Part shown: in pieces, positions 7,152-15,099 of the stretch
How positions within the stretch are numbered: the first letter of the stretch is position 1
Layout: each line of letters begins with the position of its first letter
Assembly: GCA_036734545.1 (NCBI GenBank)
Contig: DAIMYJ010000008.1
Span: 1-53,110, forward strand
Source: UBA7236 sp036734545
Lineage (GTDB): Bacteria > Bacteroidota > Bacteroidia > Chitinophagales > BACL12
DNA: 53,110 nucleotides
Direction of reading: 5' to 3'
Notes under the pieces: model-generated
The model's database searches: none
Told to the model about the DNA's origin: nothing
The model's input: only the letters and a program-made list of their open reading frames with translations
Made by a program: the position numbers and the translations under genes

Positions 7152-8393
7152 TTAGACTTTAGCCAGGTCCTCTTTCAGGTATGCCCCGCTGCCGATCTTA
7201 TCGCGAATAGCGCTGAAGGCATCCAGGGTCTTCTGGATATCGTCGTCATTATGACTGGCTGTCGGGATGATACGCAGCATCAGCAATCCCTTCGGGATCA
7301 CCGGGTAGGTAACGGCCGAGCAGAAGATGCCATAATTCTCTCGCAGGTCAACCACCAGGTTGATGGTTTCGGGGATGGACACTTTCAGGAACACCGGAGT
7401 CACCGGGCTGTCGGTATTGCCCAGATCGAAGCCGCGGCTGCGGAAACCGTTCTGGAGTTTATTCACGTTATCCCACAGCTGGTTGCGCAGTTCCGGCTTA
7501 TTGCGGAGCAGTTCCAGACGCTTGATATTGCCGATCACGATAGGCATAGGCAGTGACTTAGCGTAGATCTGTGAGCGCAGGTTATAGCGCAGATACCAGA
7601 TCACGTCCTTCTCGCCGCTGATGAAAGCGCCGATGCTGGCCATGGATTTCGCGAAGGTGGAGAAATACAGGTCGATACCATCCTGGCAGCCCTGTGCTTC
7701 ACCCGTTCCGGCGCCGGTAGCACCCATGGTGCCGAAACCGTGGGCATCATCCACCAGCAGGCGGAATTGATATTTTTCTTTCAGAGCAACGATCTCTTTC
7801 AGTTTACCCTGATCGCCGCCCATACCGAACACACCTTCAGTGATCACGAGGATACCGCCGGGGGTTCCCTGGATCATCTCTGTGGCGCGCTTGAGCTGCA
7901 CTTCGCAGTTCTCCACATCATTGTGGCGGAACACAAAGCGCTTGCCCTGATGCAGACGCACGCCGTCGATGATACAGGCGTGGCTTTCGGCATCGTATAC
8001 GATCACGTCGTGACGGCTGCACACGGCATCGATCACGCTCATGATACCCTGATATCCATAGTTGAGCAGGAAGGTGTCTTCCTTCATCATGAAGTCGCTG
8101 AGGTCGCGCTCCAGCTGTTCATGGTAGTCGGAGTTACCGCTCATCATACGGCTGCCCATCGGGTAGGCCAGACCGAATTGAGCAGATGCATCGGCATCTA
8201 CCTTACGCACCTCCGGGTGGTTGGCCAGCCCGAGGTAGTTGTTCAAACTCCAGGTAATGCGTTCCTTTCCACGGAACATCATACGCGGGCCGATCTCCCC
8301 CTCCAGTTTCGGGAACATCATGTATCCATGCGCCACATCACTCCATTTACCCAGCGGCCCCCTGTCCTTTCTCAGTTTTTCGAAAATATCCAT
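7152..8393 (-). CDS. alpha-oxoamine synthase (serine palmitoyltransferase / cysteate acyltransferase type)
   Basis: PLP-dependent enzyme that decarboxylatively condenses an amino acid with an acyl thioester, giving the long-chain base of sphingolipids (if serine) or of sulfonolipids such as capnine (if cysteate). The 413-residue protein shows the family sites: NNYLGLANHP (about 51-60), the PLP-stacking His in AESHAC (H138), DDAHGFG (215-221), and the Schiff-base lysine in STFAKSMAS (K249). The true start is ATG 8393 (MDIFEKL); an upstream in-frame TTG (8429) lies inside the promoter box and is rejected. It belongs to the longer Bacteroidota form rather than a BioF/KBL type, but substrate cannot be read from sequence. 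Cytoplasmic. Confidence 0.88.
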   Translation of the reverse strand: MDIFEKLRKDRGPLGKWSDVAHGYMMFPKLEGEIGPRMMFRGKERITWSLNNYLGLANHPEVRKVDADASAQFGLAYPMGSRMMSGNSDYHEQLERDLSDFMMKEDTFLLNYGYQGIMSVIDAVCSRHDVIVYDAESHACIIDGVRLHQGKRFVFRHNDVENCEVQLKRATEMIQGTPGGILVITEGVFGMGGDQGKLKEIVALKEKYQFRLLVDDAHGFGTMGATGAGTGEAQGCQDGIDLYFSTFAKSMASIGAFISGEKDVIWYLRYNLRSQIYAKSLPMPIVIGNIKRLELLRNKPELRNQLWDNVNKLQNGFRSRGFDLGNTDSPVTPVFLKVSIPETINLVVDLRENYGIFCSAVTYPVIPKGLLMLRIIPTASHNDDDIQKTLDAFSAIRDKIGSGAYLKEDLAKV

Positions 8394-8426
8394 GTGCGGT
8401 TGTGTTGAGTTCTTTTTTTGCGGGTG

Positions 8427-8456
8427 CAAAGATACGCCCTTTCGGGCTGTAACAAA
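8427..8456 (-). promoter_or_regulatory. promoter of the alpha-oxoamine synthase with palindromic spacer
   Basis: Minus strand: TTTG (8456-8453), an 18-base spacer, then TATCTTTG (8434-8427). Both boxes match the Bacteroidota consensus. The spacer contains the perfect palindrome GCCCGAAAGGGC form (8437-8448), a possible operator. Confidence 0.7.
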
Positions 8457-8513
8457 AATTTAACACCCCCTTTTCCAATAAATACGCATAACCCCCGTTT
8501 AGGCGAAAATGAT

Positions 8514-8521
8514 TAATTTTG
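8514..8521 (+). promoter_or_regulatory. -7 promoter box of bamD
   Basis: TAATTTTG, a TAnnTTTG match, ends eight bases before ATG 8530. It lies inside the longer open frame that starts at 8509 and argues for the ATG at 8530. Confidence 0.55.
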
Positions 8522-8529
8522 CGCCTCTT

Positions 8530-9384
8530 ATGCCGATGGTTAGGCTCATAGCGATGACAATGATAAGCATTTCCATGCTGGTTTCCTCAGGATGCCAGTA
8601 TGATAAATTGTTGAAAAGTGACGATTTCGACGCGAAGTATGCCCAGGCCAAGGAATACTACGCCGCCGGGGATTACGCCCGTGCCCTGCCCCTGCTGGAC
8701 CAGCTGTTGTCCGTGAAGATCGGCACCCAGGAAGAGAAGGAAGTGCGCTATTACATGGCCTACTGCTACTACGGGCAGGACGACTTCTTCTCCAGCTCCA
8801 GCCTCTTCCGTCAGGTGTTCAACCTCTTCCCCCTCAGCGCCGAAGCCGAGGAATGCCTGTTCATGAGCGCCAAATCCATGTATATGGCCTCCCCGAGGTA
8901 TCAGCTGGACCAGGAATACAGCTACAAGGCCATCGACGCCTTCCAGTATTTCATCGACGTATACCCCAAAAGCGCGCTGGTAAAGGATGCCAACACAGCC
9001 ATGGACGAGCTGCGAGCCAAGCTCGAGGAAAAATTACTCGCGGCAGCGGAACTGTATTACAATACTGAGCATTATGAATCAGCGGCCATCACCTACCGGA
9101 ATGTGTTGCTGGACTTCCCCGACACCCGGGAAGCGGAGAATATCAGCTACCTGATCATCAGCTCCTACTTCAACTACGCCGGTCAGAGCATCGTTTGCCG
9201 CAAGGAAGAACGGTACGACATGGCTATCGAAAGTTACCGCGAGTTCATCGCCCGCTACCCGGCCAGCAGCAAGGCCGACCAGGCGAAGTCGCTGTACGAG
9301 CGGTCTATCGACCTCAAATCCAAGGCTATCAACGAAATCAATACTTTTAAAATTAAATGCAATGAGCTCACTCAAGAAGATTAA
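8530..9384 (+). CDS. bamD: outer membrane protein assembly factor BamD
   Basis: Outer-membrane lipoprotein of the BAM complex that folds beta-barrel proteins. From ATG 8530 it has 284 residues: a signal peptide with lipobox VSSGC (C22 lipidated), then TPR-like helical repeats (YAQAKEYYAAGDYARALPLL, YYMAYCYYGQDDFFSSSSLF, and SYREFIARYPASSKADQAKS near the C-terminus). An upstream ATG at 8509 would place eight or so residues before the signal peptide and overlap the promoter box. Its 3' end overlaps rpoZ by 23 bases, so the two are translationally linked in the bamD-rpoZ-coaBC-porD cluster. Confidence 0.95.
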   Translation: MPMVRLIAMTMISISMLVSSGCQYDKLLKSDDFDAKYAQAKEYYAAGDYARALPLLDQLLSVKIGTQEEKEVRYYMAYCYYGQDDFFSSSSLFRQVFNLFPLSAEAEECLFMSAKSMYMASPRYQLDQEYSYKAIDAFQYFIDVYPKSALVKDANTAMDELRAKLEEKLLAAAELYYNTEHYESAAITYRNVLLDFPDTREAENISYLIISSYFNYAGQSIVCRKEERYDMAIESYREFIARYPASSKADQAKSLYERSIDLKSKAINEINTFKIKCNELTQED

Positions 9385-9709
9385 CACGCAGGTATCCCCC
9401 AACATCGAGGTTCAGAGCCTCCGCGACATTGCCAATGCTTCCGGCAATATCTACCGCTCCATCTTTGTGCTGGGACGCCGTGCTGACCAGATCACCGGCA
9501 TGGTGCGCAGTGAACTGCACAGCAAGCTTGAGGAATTTGCGACTCATCAGGACAACCTCGAGGAGATCCACGAGAACCGCGAGCAGATCGAGATCTCCCG
9601 TTACTACGAGAAGCTCCCGAAATCTACGCTGGTATCCATTGATGAATTCCTGAACGGCAAGCTGTTCTTCCACGAGCGTGAGGAAGGCGGCGAGACCAAA
9701 GCCATCTAA
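9362..9709 (+). CDS. rpoZ: RNA polymerase omega subunit, Rpb6-like
   Basis: Small RNA polymerase subunit that helps fold and hold beta-prime. The 115-residue protein matches the Bacteroidota Rpb6/omega form: IANASGNIYRSIFVLGRRADQI (about 22-43), followed by NLEEIHENREQIEISRYYEKLPK, a hallmark of this group. It starts inside the end of bamD (overlap 9362-9384) and stops two bases before coaBC. Confidence 0.95.
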   Translation: MSSLKKINTQVSPNIEVQSLRDIANASGNIYRSIFVLGRRADQITGMVRSELHSKLEEFATHQDNLEEIHENREQIEISRYYEKLPKSTLVSIDEFLNGKLFFHEREEGGETKAI

Positions 9710-9711
9710 CC

Positions 9712-10926
9712 ATGTCTGTACAGGGCAAGAAGGTCCTGCTGGGTGTCTGCGGCGGGATCGCTGCATATAAAAGCGCCATCCTGGTGCGCCTTTTCGTTAA
9801 GGCAGGCGCCGAGGTACGCGTGATGATGACCCCGGCAGCACGTGCTTTCGTAGGCCCTGTGACCTTTTCTACCCTGAGTAAGCATCCGGTAGCCATCGAC
9901 TTTTACAACGAACTGGATGGCTCCTGGACCAACCACGTTGAACTGGGCCTGTGGGGTGATGTCATCCTCCTCGCCCCGGCTACAGCCAATACCCTCGCCA
10001 AACTCGCCCACGGCATTTCTGACAACCTACTTCTGGCTACCTGCCTATCGGCACGATGCCCCATCCTCTTCGCCCCGGCCATGGACCTCGACATGTGGAA
10101 ATACCCGGCCACACAGCGCAATATGCAGCTGCTGCAGGATGCAGGCCACCGCATCATCGCCCCGGCGGATGGTGAATTGGCCAGCGGACTGAGCGGCACC
10201 GGACGCATGGAAGAGCCGGAGACCATCCTGGCAAGCCTGGAGGCACTGTTCGATACCACCTCGAAGCGACTGACGGGAAAAAAAATACTGATCTCCGCCG
10301 GCCCCACATATGAGGCCATCGACCCTGTGCGTTTCATTGGAAACCACTCCAGCGGAAAAATGGGATTCGCCCTTGCCGAAGTTTGTGCTGCCGAAGGTGC
10401 CGAGGTGACGCTCGTGCACGGGCCCGTGCATATCCGCGCCCAACACCCCGGCATCCGCACCGTGGCCGTAACCTCCGCTGCTGAAATGCTGGAGGCCTGC
10501 ACCGCGGCTTTCGAGCAGGCACAGGTATTCATCGCCGCCGCCGCCGTAGCCGATTTCACACCGGCAGCACCGGCTACCGAAAAGATCAAAAAGACCGGAA
10601 GCGACGACGGCCGACTGGAACTCTCCCTGAAAAAGACCACCGATATTCTGGCCACCCTGAGCGCCCGTAAAGGCGATCGCCTGGTGGTGGGCTTCGCTCT
10701 CGAGACCGAGAACGCCCTCGAAAATGCACGCAAAAAGATGTCGTCCAAGAACCTCGACCTCTGCATCCTGAACTCCACCCGCGATGCCGGTGCCGGCTTT
10801 GGCGGTGATACCAACAAGATCACCCTGTTGGAGAAGAACGGCGGCGTGGTTAATTTTGAATTGAAGTCAAAAGCAGCGGTCGCCAGAGATATTGTCGACC
10901 ACATCATACAACATCTACATGCGTAA
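9712..10926 (+). CDS. coaBC: bifunctional phosphopantothenoylcysteine decarboxylase / phosphopantothenate-cysteine ligase
   Basis: Makes 4'-phosphopantetheine for coenzyme A: CoaB joins cysteine to 4'-phosphopantothenate, CoaC decarboxylates the product (FMN enzyme). 404 residues. CoaC (about 1-185) has the FMN-binding GVCGGIAAYK, catalytic His75 in NHVELG, PAMDLDMW (the usual PxMNxxMW with Asp for Asn) and GELASGLSGTGRM, where the Cys known from the E. coli flap is replaced, as is usual in my recollection of this phylum. CoaB (about 190-404) has ISAGPTYEAIDPVRFIGN and AAAVADF, with the lysines EKIKK. It follows rpoZ by two bases and overlaps porD by eight. Confidence 0.96.
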   Translation: MSVQGKKVLLGVCGGIAAYKSAILVRLFVKAGAEVRVMMTPAARAFVGPVTFSTLSKHPVAIDFYNELDGSWTNHVELGLWGDVILLAPATANTLAKLAHGISDNLLLATCLSARCPILFAPAMDLDMWKYPATQRNMQLLQDAGHRIIAPADGELASGLSGTGRMEEPETILASLEALFDTTSKRLTGKKILISAGPTYEAIDPVRFIGNHSSGKMGFALAEVCAAEGAEVTLVHGPVHIRAQHPGIRTVAVTSAAEMLEACTAAFEQAQVFIAAAAVADFTPAAPATEKIKKTGSDDGRLELSLKKTTDILATLSARKGDRLVVGFALETENALENARKKMSSKNLDLCILNSTRDAGAGFGGDTNKITLLEKNGGVVNFELKSKAAVARDIVDHIIQHLHA

Positions 10927-11818
10927 GCTCCTTCTTATCCTCATTGCAACGCTGACTGCCGGGTATGTGCAGGCACAGGAACTGAATTGTGCCGTTACCG
11001 TGAATGCTGATCAGATCACCCAGACCGACCGCCGCATTTTCAAAACACTGGAAACTTCCATTTACGAATTCATCAATACGCGCAAATGGACAGATGATAA
11101 TTTTCAGGCCGATGAACGCATCGAATGTCAGATACTGATCACCGTATCAGAAGAAGTGTCTGCCGGTAAATATCGCGGACAGGCCAGTATCGTGAGCAGG
11201 CGCCCGGTGTATGGCAGCGATTACAACAGCACACTGATGAATTTCCAGGATAAGGATTTCGAATTTACCTATACCGAATACCAGCCGCTCGAATTCAATG
11301 AGAACATGTTCAGCAGCAATCTCACGCACATGCTTGCGTTCTATGTGTATGTGATCATCGGCATGGATTATGATTCTTTTTCTCAAAAGGGCGGAGATAA
11401 ATACTTCCTCAAAGCGCAGACACTCGTGAACCAGGCCAGCAATGCCGACGCCAGAGGCTGGAAGAGTTTCGACGGTTCACGTAACCGTTTCTGGCTGATC
11501 AACAATATCATGGACCCGAGTTTTGCCGCCATGCGCGATGCCTTCTATCAGTATCATCGTCAGGGACTCGATAACTTCTACAACGACCAGACCAAGCCGG
11601 TCACCATCATCACCAAATCTCTGCAAACGCTCGACAACGTGAACCGTATCACGCCCAACAGCATGATCATTCAGTTGTTCTTCAGCGCTAAAAGTGATGA
11701 GATCCTCGGCATCTATTCCAAAGCCACCCCATCCGAAAAAGCCAAAGCCGTTTCCTACCTCACCCGCCTCGACCCGGTGAATGCAGATGCCTATCAGGAG
11801 ATGTTGTCGGGGAAATAA
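10919..11818 (+). CDS. porD: DUF4835 family type IX secretion protein PorD
   Basis: The 299-residue protein has a signal peptide (MRKLLLILIATLTAGYVQAQ) and is the DUF4835 family, described as PorD, a periplasmic protein needed for the type IX secretion system. No catalytic motif is expected or seen. I start at ATG 10919, which overlaps the last eight bases of coaBC; an upstream in-frame TTG (10892) would remove the signal-peptide start. Its position after bamD-rpoZ-coaBC is a typical Bacteroidota gene order and links T9SS biogenesis to outer-membrane assembly. recN, its usual next neighbour, lies beyond the inserted DUF3179 gene. Confidence 0.9.
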   Translation: MRKLLLILIATLTAGYVQAQELNCAVTVNADQITQTDRRIFKTLETSIYEFINTRKWTDDNFQADERIECQILITVSEEVSAGKYRGQASIVSRRPVYGSDYNSTLMNFQDKDFEFTYTEYQPLEFNENMFSSNLTHMLAFYVYVIIGMDYDSFSQKGGDKYFLKAQTLVNQASNADARGWKSFDGSRNRFWLINNIMDPSFAAMRDAFYQYHRQGLDNFYNDQTKPVTIITKSLQTLDNVNRITPNSMIIQLFFSAKSDEILGIYSKATPSEKAKAVSYLTRLDPVNADAYQEMLSGK

Positions 11819-11833
11819 TATGCTGATTTTCTG

Positions 11834-12100
11834 ATGTGCAGGTGTGCAAATGTGCAAGTGTGCAGGTGTGCAGGTGTGCAGGTGTGCAAATGTGCAAGTG
11901 TGCTGATCACGAGTAATTAGGAAGAACACCCCGAAGTAGAAAATTTCTCCGCTTCGCTCCGAAATTTACACTTCGGGGCAGGCAGTAGTTAATCTAAAGG
12001 ACTGACCATAGGTCAGACAATAGTTGAAACTCTTGGTGTTAACAATACCACACTCCTGCCAACATGAACACATGAACACACGCACACATGAACACATACT
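11834..12100. repeat. repeat element C: 8-bp arrays around a hairpin-rich core
   Basis: 11834-11905 holds nine tandem 8-mers of the form RTGTGCAR. 12063-12100 holds 8-mers CATGAACA (one CACGCACA), that is TGTTCATG units in the opposite strand, the word also used in the array at 52909-52956. The core contains a long hairpin, CCCCGAAG (11929-11936) with CTTCGGGG (11971-11978) and an inner AAATTTC/GAAATTT stem, and a compact palindrome CTGACC-ata-GGTCAG (12002-12016). Fills the whole gap between porD and the DUF3179 gene; no coding signal. Confidence 0.86.
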
Positions 12101-12104
12101 CCCC

Positions 12105-13274
12105 TCACTTCCTGAACGTCTCATACGTGTGAAAGAACTCCTGATAAACCGGTATCGGCTGGAGTTGAACGGAGGAGTCAGGGCCTTCGAAGCATTTGCC
12201 GGAGAATGACCAGCGGGTATTGGTGGTGGTCTCCATCAACGCGTTCGTCAGCTTGTCGTCATAGATGAATTGATATTGCCTGTCGTTATGACGGCGGGAG
12301 AAAGCGTAAAAAGATTTACCGTCGAGATCGAGGGTGATGGCAATGGGGGTGCGGTTCAATGTATCCTGAATGACATGTGCCTGCTCGAGTTTCCCCCAGT
12401 CGTAGGCGCGCGTCATGCCGTTCACCTCAGCTACTACCACCCATGACTTTTCCTGCCAGGGCATTTGGTTGCGGCTTTCCATTTCGTTGCCGTTATTACC
12501 TTCATCGAAGCCGGTGAGCTGACCGTATCGCTTGAGGAATTTGGGATCGGCCTGCAGAATTTTACTGTCGGGATACTGCTCCAGCCATTTTTGCAGGGTT
12601 ACCTGTTGCGATGGTATCTCCGACAGCGATTTGCTTTTCTGCTTGCCTGCCACGGCCACACCGGTCGCCTGCATCCACCAACTGCCGGTCACATCATCTT
12701 CGAACATGGCGTTATAGCGGTCCATGCCCACCAGTCGGAAATACGCCGTTTGGCCATCCACCACCGGATCGAACACACGACCTGAGCGACAGGCGGTGCA
12801 GTAGGTCACCATGATTTCTTTACGACCCACCACATCGCGCACCTGATGGTGGTAGCCGATGATCTCGATGGGATAGGCCACCGCCTCACCGTTGACCACT
12901 ACGCCGATCACCAGTTTCCCGGGATGCACCTTATTGTCTGCCACCTCTGCCAGCTGCGGTTGGGTGGAAGCTTCGAATATACGGCTGGGTGCGATGCGAA
13001 AGTTCATAAAATACGCTATGCCGGCATACACCAGCAGTACGGCTCCTGCAGTGAGCAATGCCCATTTTTTGCGCCTTACCGCCAGATGAAAACACTCCTG
13101 GGCGATCACGAGGAAAAGGAGGAGACGCATCCACCAGATCTGCTTATGCATGAAAAAGGAGAACGCCACCATATCCCGCTCCTGGCTGCCGGGAAAGGGC
13201 ATAAGGAACCACATGCGCAGCAGTTCAATGGCTATGGCCAGTATAAAGGCCAGGGGCAGTATCCATTTTCGCAT
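12105..13274 (-). CDS. DUF3179 domain-containing membrane protein
   Basis: 389 residues from ATG 13274. Three N-terminal transmembrane segments (about 4-22, 47-65, 70-92) are followed by a DUF3179 domain whose function is unknown to me. The domain carries the conserved YCTACRSGRVFDP motif, with two Cys in a CxxC arrangement, and a later WSFSGKCFEG with a third Cys. Redox or metal chemistry is possible but unproven. The start lies three bases after a TATCTTTG box, so the message is probably leaderless. The gene is inserted between porD and recN on the opposite strand. Much of its coding start is upstream of an in-frame extension that I reject as promoter sequence. Confidence 0.86.
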   Translation of the reverse strand: MRKWILPLAFILAIAIELLRMWFLMPFPGSQERDMVAFSFFMHKQIWWMRLLLFLVIAQECFHLAVRRKKWALLTAGAVLLVYAGIAYFMNFRIAPSRIFEASTQPQLAEVADNKVHPGKLVIGVVVNGEAVAYPIEIIGYHHQVRDVVGRKEIMVTYCTACRSGRVFDPVVDGQTAYFRLVGMDRYNAMFEDDVTGSWWMQATGVAVAGKQKSKSLSEIPSQQVTLQKWLEQYPDSKILQADPKFLKRYGQLTGFDEGNNGNEMESRNQMPWQEKSWVVVAEVNGMTRAYDWGKLEQAHVIQDTLNRTPIAITLDLDGKSFYAFSRRHNDRQYQFIYDDKLTNALMETTTNTRWSFSGKCFEGPDSSVQLQPIPVYQEFFHTYETFRK

Positions 13275-13277
13275 GCA

Positions 13278-13285
13278 CAAAGATA
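13278..13285 (-). promoter_or_regulatory. -7 promoter box of the DUF3179 gene
   Basis: TATCTTTG on the minus strand, three bases before ATG 13274. Perfect TAnnTTTG match. Confidence 0.55.
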
Positions 13286-13340
13286 ACACGGCGATCCACA
13301 GGGCGGTGCGGGCAGTAGCATGGGAATATTTTACGCGCTG

Positions 13341-13348
13341 TATCTTTA
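13341..13348 (+). promoter_or_regulatory. -7 promoter-like box of recN
   Basis: TATCTTTA (one mismatch to TAnnTTTG) ends four bases before the GTG at 13353, the same spacing as the neighbouring divergent box. This supports the GTG as recN start. Confidence 0.4.
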
Positions 13349-13352
13349 CCGC

Positions 13353-15014
13353 GTGCTCCGTAAACTGCAAATCACCAACTACGCCATCATCAATGCCGCC
13401 GAGATCGAATTCTCCGACGGCATGAATATCATTACAGGCGAGACGGGCGCAGGGAAATCCATCCTCTTAGGAGCCTTGGGGCTGATACTCGGTGAACGCG
13501 CGGATTCGAAGGTGTTATTCAACAAAGAGAAAAAATGCGTGGTCGAAGGACACTTCCATATTGGCGCGTATGCGCTTCAACCCCTTTTCGAATCCCTCAA
13601 TATCGACCACGATCCCGATACCATTATCCGCAGGGAGCTGCTGGAGAACGGTAAATCGCGGGCGTTCATCAATGATACGCCGGTAACGCTGCAAACGCTG
13701 CAGCAACTGGCCGGCAAACTGGTGACCATCCATTCACAGCACGAAACACTCGACCTCGCACAATCTGCCTTTCAACTTACGGTGGTAGATGCGCTGGCGC
13801 AATCGGATGCACTCCGCGCTGCATACACCAAACAATATCGGGCATGGAAGGATTGTCAGGCTGAACTGCAGGAGATCACCGAACTGGCATCGCGTGCAGC
13901 ACGGGAAAAAGATTTTATACAATTTCAGTTTGAAGAGCTCGACAAAGCGGGACTTGACGATATCGATCAGGAGCAACTGGAAAATGAACTGACACAGCTG
14001 ACGCATGCAGAGGAGATAAAACGCAACCTGATGGCGGCGTATGAGCAGCTGGAGAACGGACAGCAGAATACACTCGATCAGCTGCAGGCTGTGCTCGCCG
14101 GTTTGCGAAACACCGAAAAATACCTGCCGTCGCTGGAGCCATATATTCAACGTCTGGAATCAGCGCTGATTGAACTACGTGATATCGCCCGCGATCTGGA
14201 AGATATCGGCGTGCGCACACAGGCAGATCCTGCACGCAGTGAAAGTATCAATCAGTTGTTGTCGGGCGTGTATCGCATGCAAAAGAAACATGGTCTGCAA
14301 CAGGTCTCAGAACTGATCGCTCTGCGCGACCAACTGGCTGAGCAGTTGCAGGCATTTGAAAGCAGTGAGCAGCGCATCGCACAGCTTACGATGCAGTGCG
14401 ATAAATATTATGCACAAACCACACTGGCGGCAAAAAAATTATCCGGTGCGCGCGTAGCGGTATTTGCCGCACTTGAAAAACAGGTGCAGCAGCTGCTGGC
14501 TGAAGTAGGCATGCAGGATGCCGTGCTGAAGATCGAACATCAATTCGATACCGATAAATACCTCTCCCCCACCGGCGCCGATCATATTCAATTCCTGTTC
14601 TCTGCCAATAAAGGTTCAGCTCTGCAGGATATCAAAAAAGTGGCCAGCGGCGGTGAATTATCGCGGCTGATGTTGTGCATTAAATCACTTCTCGCCAAAA
14701 GCGTGGCGCTGCCTACCCTCATCTTTGATGAGATCGATACCGGCGTAAGCGGTGAAGTGGCCAACAAGGTGGGTAATATTTTGATGCGACTGGCCGGCAA
14801 TCATCAACTCATCGCCATCACCCATCTTCCGCAGATCGCAGCGAAGGGTACGCATCATCTGTTCGTATACAAGACCACCGAAGGGAAATTCACCCATACA
14901 CATATCCGCACCCTCAGCACCGAGGAGCGCATTACCGAGATCGCTAAAATGCTGAGCGGTGATAAACCTTCCAAGGCAGCCATCGAAAATGCCCGCGAAC
15001 TGATGCAGGCATAA
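13353..15014 (+). CDS. recN: DNA repair protein RecN
   Basis: SMC-like ATPase acting in double-strand break repair. I start at GTG 13353 (553 residues, beginning LRKLQITNYAIIN), because family members start just before this strand; an ATG at 13320 would add eleven unrelated residues overlapping the promoter-like box. Walker A is GETGAGKS (about 29-36); two long coiled-coil arms (about 150-360) follow; then the ABC signature region ASGGELSRLMLC and Walker B LIFDEIDTGVSG (about 460-475). It is the usual end of the bamD-rpoZ-coaBC-porD cluster. Confidence 0.95.
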   Translation: MLRKLQITNYAIINAAEIEFSDGMNIITGETGAGKSILLGALGLILGERADSKVLFNKEKKCVVEGHFHIGAYALQPLFESLNIDHDPDTIIRRELLENGKSRAFINDTPVTLQTLQQLAGKLVTIHSQHETLDLAQSAFQLTVVDALAQSDALRAAYTKQYRAWKDCQAELQEITELASRAAREKDFIQFQFEELDKAGLDDIDQEQLENELTQLTHAEEIKRNLMAAYEQLENGQQNTLDQLQAVLAGLRNTEKYLPSLEPYIQRLESALIELRDIARDLEDIGVRTQADPARSESINQLLSGVYRMQKKHGLQQVSELIALRDQLAEQLQAFESSEQRIAQLTMQCDKYYAQTTLAAKKLSGARVAVFAALEKQVQQLLAEVGMQDAVLKIEHQFDTDKYLSPTGADHIQFLFSANKGSALQDIKKVASGGELSRLMLCIKSLLAKSVALPTLIFDEIDTGVSGEVANKVGNILMRLAGNHQLIAITHLPQIAAKGTHHLFVYKTTEGKFTHTHIRTLSTEERITEIAKMLSGDKPSKAAIENARELMQA

Positions 15015-15034
15015 TTATTTTCTTTCGTACAAAA

Positions 15035-15079
15035 AAGATCGGCGTTATCCATCGTCAACTCAGTACGATGCATAACGCC
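15035..15079. terminator. bidirectional hairpin between recN and the BNR gene
   Basis: GGCGTTATcCATCG (15041-15054) pairs with CGATGcATAACGCC (15066-15079) with one mismatch, loop of 11 bases. On the minus strand it is followed closely by six T (A-run near 15031-15036). It sits between convergent genes. Confidence 0.7.
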
Positions 15080-15099
15080 AATGTGTATTTTTATTGTGA

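Noticed and set aside
8509..8529. Upstream start for bamD
   Set aside because: It would put seven residues ahead of the lipoprotein signal and lies over the promoter box.
9903..10907. 334-codon frame on the minus strand
   Set aside because: Antisense shadow of coaBC; composition is Ser/Arg-rich as expected from frame geometry.
11834..11905. CRISPR or iteron origin
   Set aside because: 8-bp units have no spacers, and there is no rep gene or DnaA-box cluster nearby.
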